Shown: one piece after another, positions 53,037 to 62,982 of the stretch
Position numbering within the stretch: the first letter of the stretch is position 1
How the letters are laid out: each line of letters starts with the position of its first letter
Source of the DNA: Eleusine coracana subsp. coracana
Taxonomy: Eukaryota > Streptophyta > Magnoliopsida > Poales > Poaceae
Length of the DNA: 64,000 bases
Reading direction: 5' to 3'
NCBI GenBank assembly: GCA_032690845.1
Contig: CM064434.1
Coordinates: 31,266,413-31,330,412 of the forward strand
Notes under the pieces: generated by a model
What the model saw: the letters and a program-made list of their open reading frames with translations, nothing else
What the model was told of the DNA's origin: nothing
Database searches by the model: none
Made by a program: the position numbers and the translations under genes

Positions 53037-54677
53037 ATGGACGGTCCTATGTAGAACAAACCCTCTAATTACACCGATGATCCAGAAAGACTCTTTCACA
53101 AGAAGAGAACAACGGAGAAGAGAAGCAAGTCACTTGGAGATTTAGTTGGAGAAGCAGTCCGCACCACCCCTCGAGCATTATTCACAATAGATCAAGAAGA
53201 AGAGGAAATGGCAGAGGTACCTATAGTTAATCGTCTCAAGCCTCAGTTGACTAATGTTGTCAAGACAGATTTCCAAGAAGCTCAAGATCAATTTCCCTAG
53301 CATTTGGAGAGATACGTTGGAATAGTGGTGCAACAACTGTTCACGGGTTCAGAAGATCCCAATCATCACTTGCAACACTTCCTTGAGGTTTGCAGTACAT
53401 TCAAGATAGCATGATTGACCAGAGACCAAGCACGTGTGTGGTTGTTCCCCTTCTCTCTAGTTGGACGCCCAAACAATGGTACAATGGATTGGAAAACCCA
53501 GTGAAGACGGTGTGGAACATGTTAGCGGCTGAATTCTTGGCCAAATACTTCCCTCCTGGTAAGACTCAAGCTTTGAAGAATAAGATTCTTGGATTTGCAC
53601 AGAATGTTGATGAGGGCATTGGAGAAGAATGGGAGAGATACAATGAATATGAATGCATGCCCTCATGGTCTGGCAGTTGGAGTTGTTACGAGGTTCTACA
53701 CAGGATTGAATCTTTTATCTCATCAACACTTGGATGCTTTAGCTGCAGGTTCATTCATGTCAAAATCTCCCACCGAATCTAAGAATTTGATTAAGTTGCT
53801 AGTTGAAAATTAATCATGGATGGTGAGAGAAGTTCAAGGAATTTGCAACCTTCAAAAGGAGTGGCGAAAGTGTGATTGAGAGACTCATGAAGACTTGATT
53901 ATAGGTCGCCTCGACGCTATTCAAAGGAGGTTGGACAATAATCTTTATATCCTAAGGAAGAGCCACTCAAGCTAGCGGAATCACGCTCCTTGTGGTGAGT
54001 GTGGAGAATTTGGTCATGTGCAGAAAGATTGCCCTGAAGAGATGAAGATGCTAGAATATGAAAAATAGTGGATCGATGCCCCAATATCAGCAGCAAAGGT
54101 GTTCTTTCTTTCCTAGTTCATCCATACAAAATTTTATCCCACTTCGTCTCCAATGTCATGAGTTCTTCCAAGCTCAAAAGAAGATCAACAAGGACAATCA
54201 AGCTAAATTCAAGGAGATTGATCATGTCCTTGAGGGAATTAACGACAAGGTGATAGAAATAGGGAGCTCCAATGAGCAGATTTTGAAGCATACCAAGATT
54301 ATGGAGCAACAGATGGAACAAGTATTGCAAGCCATTCAAGGCAACAAAGGGTCTATTCCTAGCAATACGAAATCTGCAGAACAGTTGAAGGCAATAGCTA
54401 CGCGGTCAGGAAAACAAATAGATCCAGAGCACCATGCGGGAGCATGGAAGCCCCGCGCCGATCGGCACACATGTGGCGCCGAATGGCGTGATGGTCCTAT
54501 GGTACCGATCGGCTCCCTGAAAGCACCTATCGGCGCGAGGAGGATGCTGACCTCTCTAGTCTGAAAATGGGCATGGCGACAGAGGAGCATGGCCCTGCCA
54601 CGTTCCTGGATACTCAACTACTGACGAACGATTTGCTAGGTTCATCGATATTATGAAGAAGAATTACATCAATGTCC
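53037..54677 (+). pseudogene. Gag of Athila-like element H
   Basis: ATG at 53037 is followed by a stop after five codons; the frame continues as NKPSNYTDDPERLFHKKRTT, SLGDLVGEAVRTTPRALF. The core is readable in shifting frames (EDPNHHLQHFLEV, RPNNGT.DW, HRMLMRALEKNG, RFYTGLNLLSHQHLDALAAG). A zinc knuckle CGECGEFGHVQKDC (CX2CX4HX4C) is intact near 53995-54036. The 168-codon frame 54058-54564 has a coiled segment (VLEGINDKVIEIGSSNEQIL) and SAEQLKAIATRSGKQIDPE. Two palindrome pairs (54454-54537) lie within the coding sequence just after this. It is interrupted by A at 54683. Confidence 0.82.
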
Positions 54678-54682
54678 CTTTT

Positions 54683-55582
54683 TGATGAGGACACCACTCC
54701 TAAGGATACATGCAACACTCCTCCAATTCTGGACTTGCAAGGTCCAATGACTAGAGCTCGTGCACGACGACTAAATATAGAGGTGAGCTCGTTCCTACGT
54801 TCTTCATCATATGTCACTTTTGAGAATGGTTTGCTACCTAATGACTATATTGTAATTAGGAACCGTGGAGAGGACTAGGAGATGATGGGAGAAGGACTTG
54901 GAGACATGGAGGACCAGCAAGGACGTGGAAGCCAAGGTGGAGGCTCAACCAAAACCGACTTCGAGTCTGTTTTGGGGCCCAGGACCAGTCTGCACTAAAA
55001 TGGATGCCCAATACGCATACCGACTCAGATTTGGACGTTCTACATATGCACGGAAAGATAAGAATAAGACCTTTCCAATTCCATTGGTCTCATATCAAAA
55101 TTCATCCGGAGTCATCAGGAATTATCAAAACAAGAGAGGGTCCAGAATCTGTTTCGCTGCTGCATCGCCTGTTTTTGGCCTTTGGGCTTTGTATCAAGTT
55201 GAGCCTAATTAGGGAAACGTCCAGAGGGTCTTCATATACAGCCACGCCTGCACCATTAGGGGTCGTGTTTTGCTTAGATTATTCTGTTCATAACAGTTTT
55301 GCCGTCATCACGGTTTGTGAGACCCCAACTTTTGGAGATCATAATACATCTACAATTTTGTTGCATTCTTCTTTGATTTTTCTAGTGCTCTTGATTCGTA
55401 GGCAGGGAGCCTTCTCGGTGAGGTCAATCATTTTAGGTCGGTTGATAACCAGAGAAGACGTCGTGCTGTGATTGCGGGGTTTAGAATGTGCTGTTCTGAA
55501 GCCGGATCGATTTGTGTGTCGCCTCCGACCAAATCAATGTATCCAGAACCTTTCGGAAGATTGTGAACCCTTGTCCACATCA
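54683..55582 (+). repeat. 5' LTR of element A (900 bp)
   Basis: TGATGAGGACACC to GTCCACATCA. It contains an open 65-codon stretch (DTCNTPPILDLQGPMTRARA, FLRSSSYVTFENGLLPNDYI) that corresponds to the C-terminal end of pol as encoded by the 3' LTR. The ITRARA-type motif is a conserved C-terminal signature of this group. A TATA-like TCTTCATATACAGCC lies near 55228. Confidence 0.92.
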
Positions 55583-55584
55583 AG

Positions 55585-55597
55585 TGGTAATCAGAGC
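55585..55597 (+). other. Primer-binding site of element A (initiator tRNA-Met)
   Basis: TGGTAATCAGAGC, two bases after the LTR. It matches TGGTATCAGAGC, complement of the plant initiator tRNA-Met 3' end, with one inserted A. The inverted scrap at 25559-25585 carries the same site as TGGTATTAGAGC. Confidence 0.88.
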
Positions 55598-56812
55598 TTC
55601 AGGTTCACCATCAAATTCACACTACCCTTAGTTAATTTTGTTTTGTGTTCATCCTATCATCCACAGAAAAGCCCAAAAAAAATTTCCCCTCCGCCCATAA
55701 CCACGTGTTTAGCCTTTGCATATTTCAATTTCAGAGTCCATAGTGTTGAGTTTGTGCCCTAGTTCTTGTTTAGTCGCTGGTTTAGTTTGTGTTGTTGTTG
55801 TCAGTAGTGTTTTCCTTGCAACCCTAGCCGCCATCCCCTTCACCATCCTCTGCTTTGTTGATTTTTTGTGCTAAGGTTGATTGATCGACACACCTAGCCT
55901 ATCCCACCCTAATCCCACCCTAAACACACCGTCAACACCCAGACCAATCCTCATAAATTCCACTTTCCGCTGCCTCCACACCGCCAAAAAAAATCCTACC
56001 CGATTCCAAACCTGACCCCAAACCAGACTCGGGATTCTAGAAAACTGACTCCGACCCCCCTTCGGTAAAATGGGCATAACTTTTCGCTCGGTTGTCCATT
56101 TTGGCTGAAATTTTACAGGAGATTCTTGACCCAAAGTTGATCATACCCACTCGCGGCTATGCCCTATGTTCCCTGGTCAAAAAATTAAAAAAAAAATTGG
56201 GAAGACAAACAAAAAATTCATTCAAGTTTAAACCCGACGTTTCCTGCAACTTCAAGATTTTCTGTAGGCCACATCCTAGCTCTGTTTGAGCTGAAATTTT
56301 CTGTGGATTCTCCCTAATTGTTAGTGAGTTGGAGAAAATATTAAAAATAAAATAAAATAAAATAAATTCGGGATTTCTACTAGTGCTATATCTAGCCCCC
56401 TAAAATTTCTGGATTTGGCTGTTTTGCACTTAGCCCCCTGCTATCGCCTGTGTGCCTTTGTCTCCTTGTTTCTACTTTGCTATCACTACTGTTCTAGGAC
56501 ATACATATACCAGCAACTAGGGACAAGTTACTTGGGCACTTATTCAGCTTTACTATCTGTTTTTGATTTGTGCCACTCACATCTATATATTTGGCCTTTC
56601 CTAGCTCTACATATTTCTTCTGGACAGCACATAGGTTATTTTTGTGACCCTTGCAATCATGGAACACACCTCTCTAGTATCCTTTGCTTTGCTTTTCAGA
56701 ACTTTGTAAGAGCTTTGTAAGGAGTTTCCTTTTGTTGTGTTGAGAGGCACCACTACTTAGCTGTTTTGTAGGGACAACCTTCACTGTTTGTTTTCCTGTT
56801 TTGGTGTTTGTG
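55598..56812 (+). other. 5' leader of element A
   Basis: This is untranslated, with no domain in any frame. From about 56190 it is collinear with the leaders of B and C (TTCATTCAAGTT...CTGTAGGCC, TTTGGCTGTTTTGCACTTAG). The short frame at 56415-56720 has counterparts in the other two leaders, but the three differ by indels, so it is taken as conserved leader RNA and not a gene. Confidence 0.7.
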
Positions 56813-57975
56813 ATGGCAGGAAGTGACGACGGAGAGATGGCTTCACCCTCACAATTTGCTAAGTGCATGAGCCAAGAGCAGCTCTAGAAGGCTTTGCAGG
56901 CTGCTCAGAGTGATTTGGCAGAGACGATCACCAGAGCTATTACTGATGCGGTCAGCAAGCTTCACATTGGAGAAAGCATCGAGCGGTTGGTGAAGCGGTC
57001 TCTAAGTTAACCGATCAGGTTGATGTGTTGGACACCGCTCCCAAGACCAATGATACGAACACCAATAACAACAACGATGTTGAAGACGACCATGATGAAG
57101 ACACGGTGTATAAGGCTGATGGCACCATGGATAGGTCAGCTACAAGGACCGCAAGATTACGATGTCATTTGCACCATAATAGTCAAGGTATAGGTGGTTT
57201 CCATAACTACAATCATCGTCCACATGGTAACTATGCTCCAGGTGACCCGTATGCTAAAATTAAGTTTTCAATTCCTTCGTTTTCGGGTCAGTATGATGGT
57301 GATGTTTATCTTGATTGGAAGCTGACTATAGAACAAAAATTTAATGTCCACCTGGTTCCTGAACAACATAGGGTTAGACAAGCCACTAGTGAATTTAAGG
57401 ACTTTGCTATTGTTTGGTGGAGTGGTCTAGCTGCTGAAACTGAGTTGCCTACTACTTGGGAAGAACTTAAGGTAGCAATGCGTGATTGTTTTGTTCCTCC
57501 TTCTTTTTATAGAGAGATTTGTAATAAACTGCAGTGTTTAGAGCAAGGAGATAAAACTGTTCAGGAGTACTTTAGTGAGCTTCAGAAGGGTTTGATTCGT
57601 TCTGATGTAGTTGAAAAAGTAGAGGATCAGAATGCTTTTATTCTGGTTTGAGAAAAGAAATTCAGGACATCCTTGATTTTAAAGAATATTATACCCTCAA
57701 CCAGTGTTTCCAGTATGCTATGCTTGTAGAGAAAGAATCGCAGGGACTTTTCTAGGCTTTTGAGGAGTACAGCAAGCCCAAGAACTTCTACTATCCGCGG
57801 CCGACGGGGTCTTCGGGGATGCCCAAGCCATCTTTTCGGCCGCCCCCACCAGCAGCTGCCAAGATAATCAGTGTTGTTTCTGCAGCACCAGGATCAGCCC
57901 CTGCACCTTCTTCGTGCTCAGGTAAAATTATATGCAGGTACCAGCTAGTAGTGCCTCCTCTGTTGCTTCGACGGG
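56813..57975 (+). pseudogene. Gag (capsid-like region) of element A
   Basis: ATG at 56813 gives MAGSDDGEMASPSQFAKCMS and a stop at 56885 (CTC TAG, after EQL). A frameshift follows near 57003. The frame 57025-57651 has the Asn/Asp-rich patch, YAKIKFSIPSFSGQYDGDVY, FKDFAIVWWSGLAAE, LPTTWEELKVAMRDCFVP and VQEYFSELQKGLIRSDVVEK. Another frameshift follows and a Pro/Ala-rich linker leads to the knuckle. Confidence 0.92.
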
Positions 57976-58200
57976 GCGCACTACAGGGATTCAGTGCCAC
58001 CGCTGCCATGGACTTGGTCATGCAGAAACTTTGTCCAAGTAGGCGGGCATATGTGGTGATAGACGATGGCGGTTACATGAGCACCTTCGATGTGGAGGAT
58101 GAGGAGGACGTCACTGCCACCAGCAGTGAGCTCGTCCTTCAAGGTGGAGACACCACGGGATACATGAACATTATTGTTCAGCGTGTCCTTAGCACACAAG
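57976..58200 (+). pseudogene. Damaged zinc knuckle of element A gag
   Basis: TGIQCHRCHGLGHA is followed by a frameshift, so the fourth ligand (Cys in element C's GHVQNDC) is lost from the frame. The acidic stretch and DTTGYMNIIVQRVLSTQVHQ follow. Confidence 0.85.
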
Positions 58201-58980
58201 TTCATCAGCCCGAGATGATGCAGCGCCACAACTTGTTCCAGATTTTTCTTCGTCATCAAGAACCACTGAGCACGTGTCATCATTGATGGAGGGAGCTGCA
58301 ATAACTTGGTGAGTTCTGATATGGTCGACAAGCTTGTTTTGAACACACGTCCACATCCACATCCATACTACATTCAGTGGTTAAACGACTCTGGAAAAGC
58401 TAAGATAATACAAACTTGCAGAGTTCCTTTTCCCATTGGTTCTTATGTGGATTCTGTTGATTGTGATGTCGTACCCATGCAAGCATGTTCACTTTTATTC
58501 GGTAGACCTTGGGACACCATGGTAGAAGTAATAAGTACACTTTTATGCATAAAGGAACTAAAATTACTTTGTTACCAATGACCCCTGCTGAAATTGTATA
58601 AGCTAATTTAGAAAGAGCTGCTAGTTTGAAAAATAAAGGTCCTGAAATTCAACAACCTATTAATTCTAATTCTGACCTAGTAATGTTAATGATTCTTCAA
58701 GTTCTAAGGGTGCTAGAATTAAATTACATGGTCGTTCATGTCTTGCAACAAAATCTGAGCTTGCTGAAATTTATGATAATGATGAATTTGCTATGCTTTG
58801 ATATGCAAACAAGCTTTATTTTCGCTTGATGATATTGCTTCTAGTGCTTTGCCTCCAGCTGTCACTAACCTTTTGCAGGAGTATGAGGATGTTTTTCCAG
58901 CTGAGATACCCCGGGATTGCCACCTTTGAGAGGGATTGAGCATCAAATTGATTTGATTTCGAGTGCTACTTTGCCAAACC
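58201..58980 (+). pseudogene. Aspartic protease and linker of element A
   Basis: MMQRHNLFQIF, a frame change, then VIIDGGSCNNLVSSDMVDKL (active site DGG), HPHPYYIQWLNDSGKAKIIQ, VDCDVVPMQACSLLFGRPW. A deletion after GRPW removes EFDYDVVH and shifts the frame. The linker and YEDVFPAEIP are readable near 58880. Confidence 0.87.
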
Positions 58981-59660
58981 GTGCTGCTTATAGGACCAAC
59001 CCTGAGGAGACTAAGGAGATACAATGACAAGTTCAAGACCTTTTGGATTGTGGGTATGTTCATCAATCACTTAGTCCTTGTGCTGTTCCTGTACTTTTGG
59101 TTCCTTACAAAGATGGTACTTGGCGTATGTGTGTAGATTGTAGAGCCATTAATAATATTACTATTAGGTATTGTCATCCTATTCCTAGGCTAGATGACAT
59201 GCTTGATGAGTTATGTGGTGCTATAATTTTCACTAAAATTGATTTGCATTGTGGCTACCATCAAATTAGAATGAAACTTAGAAATGAATGGAAAACAACT
59301 TTTAAAACCAGATTCGGATTATATGAGTGGTTAGTAATGCCTTTTGATTTAACTAATGCACCTAGTACTTTTATGCGCTTGATGAATGAGGTTTTAAGAG
59401 CTTTTATTGGCAAATTTGTGGTAGTTTACTTTGATGATATCTTGATTTATAGCAAATCCATAGATGGACATATGAATCATTTGCGTGCCATTTTTTGATG
59501 CTTTACGAGATGTATCTTTATTGGTAACCTTGAGAAGTGCACCTTTTGCACGGATCGAGTCTCTTTTCTTGGCTATGTTGTGACTTCACAGGGAATTGAG
59601 GTGGATGAGGCGAAGAATTGAAGCCATAAAGAGCTGGCCCGTACCAAAAACTATCACATA
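58981..59660 (+). pseudogene. Reverse transcriptase of element A
   Basis: The frame 59043-59498 reads HQSLSPCAVPVLLVPYKDGT, CRAINNITIRYCHPIPRLDD, FTKIDLHCGYHQIRMK, YEWLVMPFDLTNAPSTFMRL and VVVYFDDILIYSKSIDGH. The catalytic YFDD is intact. A one-base insertion after LRAIF shifts the frame; the thumb region (EKCTFCTDRVSFLGYVV) continues to about 59620. Confidence 0.92.
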
Positions 59661-60410
59661 GGTGAGGAGTTTTCTTGGTCTTGCAGGTTTCTACCGCTGC
59701 TTTGTCAAAGATTTCAGCCCATTGTTTGCACCTTTGAAGAGTTGACAAAGAAGGGCGTTGATTTCCATTGGGTTAAGGTACATCATGAGTCTTTTGATGC
59801 TTTGAAGGAATAAACTTACACATGCACCTCACTGCTACAATTACCTAATTTGATAAGATTTTTGAGCTTGAATGTGATGCTAGTGGTATAGGCATTGGTG
59901 GTGTTTTGATGCAAGATTGTAAACATGTTGCATACTTTAGTGAGAAAATTACTGGGCCTGTTTTGAATTACTCCACGTATGATAAGGAATTGTATGCACT
60001 TGTATGTTGTTTAGAGACGTGGCATCATTATTTGTTGCCCAAAGAATTTGTTATTCATTCTGATCATGAATCACTTAAGTATATTCATTCTCAATATAAT
60101 TTGAACCGTAGACATGCTAAATGGATTGAGTTTATTGAGTCTTTTCCTTACACTATTAAACATAAGAAAGGGAAGGATATATGATCGCTGATGCTTTATC
60201 TAGGCGCTATACTTTATTGTCTCAACTTGATTGTAGAAATTTTGGACTTGAGGTAATTAAAGAACAATGTTGCTGATGTTGATTTTAAGAATGTATTTCT
60301 CCATTGCAAAAAAGGTCATGCATGGAACAAATTTGTGTTGACTAATGGATTCTTGTTTAGAGCTAATCGCCTATGCATTCCAGTTGGTTCCGTTCGTCTT
60401 TTGTTGTTAT
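59661..60410 (+). pseudogene. RNase H of element A
   Basis: Connection region FLGLAGF is readable in broken frame near 59665. 59906-60184 reads VLNYSTYDKELYALVCCLET, LPKEFVIHSDHESLKYIHSQ, RRHAKWIEFIESFPYTIKHK. A frameshift precedes ADALSRRYTLLSQLD. The Asp-containing ELECDASG segment is split by a base loss near 59850. Confidence 0.88.
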
Positions 60411-61585
60411 AGGAGGCGCGTGGAGGTGGTTTGATGGGTCATTTTGGTGCCAAGAAGACTGAGGATATTTTGGTCACACACTTCTTTTGGCCAAGGATGA
60501 GGAAGATGTTGAGCGCTTTGTTGCTCGCTGCACTACATGTCAAAAAGCTAAGTCTCGCTTGAATCCACATGGTTTATATATGCCAGTTCTTGTTCCTTCT
60601 ATTCCTTGGCCGGATATTTATGGACTTTGTTTTTGGACTGCCTAGGACTAAGAGGGGGAGTGATAGTATTTTTATTGTTGTGGATAGATTTTTTAAGATG
60701 GCACACTTTATACCATGTCATAAGACTGATGATGCTAGTTATATTGCTGATCTCTTTTTTCAAAGAAATTATACGTTTGCATGGTATACCTTCTACCATT
60801 GTTTCAGATCGTGATGCAAAACTCTTGAGTCACTTTTGGTGCACGCTTTGGAATAAGTTGGGTACAAAGTTTGTGTTTTCTACAACATGTCACCCACAAA
60901 TTGATGGACAAACTGAGGTGGTGAACCGCACTTTGGGTACTATGTTGAGAGCTATTTTGAATAAAAAATTGAAGCAATGGGAAGAATGTTTTCCTCATGT
61001 TGAGTTTGCATATAATCGGGCAACACATTCTACTACCAAGGTAAGTCCTTTCAAGGTAGTGTATGGTTTTGATCCCCATACTCCACTTGATATATTTCCT
61101 CTACCTATTCATAAGAGACGAATAGGAAGAATAGCGTGCTGAATTTATTTTGCAAATGCATGAAACCACTAGACTTAGCATTAAAAGATGAATGACAAGT
61201 ATAAAATTGCTGGTAGTAAAGGTAGAAAAGAAGTAAAACTTGATGTAGGAGATTTAGTATGGTTACACTTGAGAAGGATATATTTACAGAGTTGAGAAAG
61301 TCTAAATTAATGCCTAGAGCTGATGGTGCTTTCAAAATAATTGAGAAGATTAATGATAATGCATACAAACTTGAGTTACCTCCCGAGTTCGGGGTTAGTC
61401 CTACTTTTAACATTTCAGATTTGAAACCATACTTGGGAGAAGAGGATGAGCTTGAGTACAGACAACTCCACTTCAAGAGGGGGAGGATAATGAGGACATC
61501 ACTTCTAAGGGATACATGCAACACTCCTCTAATTCTGGACTTGCAAGGTCTAATGACTAGAGCTCGTGCCGACGACAAAATTTAG
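60411..61585 (+). pseudogene. Integrase of element A, running into the 3' LTR
   Basis: Zinc region GGGLMGHFGAKKTEDILVTH, CTTCQKAKSRLNPHG. Core DFVFGLPRTKRGSDSIFIVV, IVSDRDAKLLSHFWCTLW, CHPQIDGQTEVVNRTLGTML with D, D, E present; AYNRATHSTTKVSPFKVVYG. After a frame change, 61259-61585 gives LRKSKLMPRADGAFKIIEKI, YKLELPPEFGVSPTFNISDL, KPYLGEEDELEYRQ and, inside the LTR, DTCNTPLILDLQGLMTRARA. The coding region overlaps the 3' LTR by about 100 nt here and by about 195 nt in the 5' LTR equivalent. Confidence 0.92.
61475..61487 (+). other. Polypurine tract of element A
   Basis: AAGAGGGGGAGGA directly abuts the 3' LTR start. It primes plus-strand DNA synthesis in LTR elements. It also lies inside the pol reading frame. 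Confidence 0.9.
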
Positions 61586-62403
61586 AGGTGAGCTCATTTC
61601 TTTCTACGTTCTTTATCATATGTCACTTTTGAAAATGGTTGGCTAAACTAATCATTATAGTTGTAATTAGGACCAGGAGGATGATGGGAAGGACTTGGAG
61701 ACGTGGAGGACCAGCAAGGGAAGTGGAAGCCAGGTGGAGGCCCAATCCAAAAACCAACATCGAGTTTATTTTGGGGCCCAGGACCAGTCTGCACTAAAAC
61801 AGATGCCCAGGACGCATACGGACTCGGATTTGGATGTTCTACATATGCTCGGAAAGATAAGAATAAGACCTTTCCAATGCCATCGGTCTCATGTCAAAAT
61901 TCCTCTAGAGTCATCAGGAATCGTCGAAACAAGAGAGGGTCCAGAATCTGTTTCGGTGTTGTGTCGCCTGTTTTTGGCCTTTGGGCTTTGTATCTACTTG
62001 AGCCCAATTAGGGGCGCGTCCAGATGGTCTTGTACAACCCTAGGGTCTTCATATACAGCCGCCACCGCACCATTAGGGTTCGGGTTTTGCTTAGATTATT
62101 CTGTTTATAACAGTTTCGCCATCATCATGTTTTGTGAGACCCCAACTTCGTGAGATTCGTAATACATCTGCAATTTTGTTGCATTCTTATTTGTTATTGC
62201 TTGTGTTCTTGATTCGCAGGAAGGGAGTAGCCTTCTCGGTGAGGTCAATCGTTTTAGAACGGTTGATAACTAGAGGAGACGTCGTGTTGTGATTGCGGGG
62301 TTTAGAACGTGCTATTCTGATGCCGGATCGATTTGTGTGTTGCCTCCGACCAATTCAACGTATCCAGAACCTTTCGGAAGATTGGGAACCCTTGTCCACA
62401 TCA
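61488..62403 (+). repeat. 3' LTR of element A (916 bp)
   Basis: It starts TAATGAGGACATC (first TG mutated to TA) and ends TTGTCCACATCA at the TSD CTTTT. The pol C-terminus encoded here is frameshifted after MTRARA. A TATA-like TCTTCATATACAGCC is at about 62046. Confidence 0.92.
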
Positions 62404-62408
62404 CTTTT

Positions 62409-62982
62409 GTTGATGCTATACAAGTGCCCACCTATGCCAAGTATATTAAGGACATGATGCAAAACAAGAAGTCTCTAGCTTCTGTGGAGGTTGTGAAGGT
62501 TACTAAGGAGCTTATGGCGGCAATCAATAATGTTGCACTTGAGAAGAAACCCGACCCTGGATCACCAATCAAATGCATGATTGGAACAAGGATATTGATA
62601 GGTGCTTGTGCAATCTTGGAGCAAGTGTAAGTGTTATGCCCCATCATATATTCACAAGTCATAATTTGCCTTAATTGGAGCCTACGGGTATGTGTTTGGA
62701 GTTAGCCTACGGTACGCTTCCCTGATGGAATTGCTGAGATGTGCCTATTCAAATTGGAGATCACATCATCCATGTCAATTTTATTGTGCTTGATATGGAT
62801 AAGAGGACGAAAACCCCGTTGATTTTAGGCAGACCCTTCTTGAGGATAGCAAGAGCAAGTATTGATGTTGGGAGTGGTGAGATAATCTTCGATATAAGTG
62901 GGACTCCCTACTCTTTCAAGTTTCACCCAAAGGGAGAAGAGTGTCGTACTGTTGATGAAGTCAAGAGATACAAGACACCGTG
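62409..62982 (+). pseudogene. Athila-like protease region of element H
   Basis: VDAIQVPTYAKYIKDMM, then ELMAAINNVALEKKPDPGSP and IKCMIGT. A frameshift near 62595-62610 leads to CNLGASVSVMPHH, the protease active-site region with Asn in place of the catalytic Asp (DLGAS in element G). 62741-62983 carries IHVNFIVLDMDKRTKTPLIL and GRPFLRIARASIDVGSGEI, ending KRYKTP. There is no RT downstream. Confidence 0.85.

Larger units (their letters stand above)
51643..54537. repeat. GCGCCGATCGGCGC palindrome pairs in element H (left set)
   Basis: Pairs of a 14-bp palindrome or close variants with 5-9 bp spacers: near 51645/51668, 51898/51918, 52642/52662, 54454/54475 and 54502/54523. The last two lie in gag coding sequence, the others in the LTR. 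Variants include GCGCCGATCGGCAC, GCGCCGAATGGCGT and GCACCGATCAACGC. The right set lies at 63396-64000. The same motif occurs once at 3309-3320. Confidence 0.8.
54683..62403 (+). mobile_element. Complete CRM-like chromovirus A (7.7 kb) inserted in element H
   Basis: 5' LTR 54683-55582, 3' LTR 61488-62403, TSD CTTTT at 54678-54682 and 62404-62408. PBS is at 55585, polypurine tract at 61475-61487. gag, protease, RT, RNase H and integrase are all present but broken. LTR start TGATGAGGACACC, initiator-Met PBS, and pol reading into the 3' LTR fit the CRM clade of plant centromeric chromoviruses. By eye the two LTRs differ at roughly one position in ten over a 320-bp sample, so the insertion is not recent. 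Confidence 0.93.
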
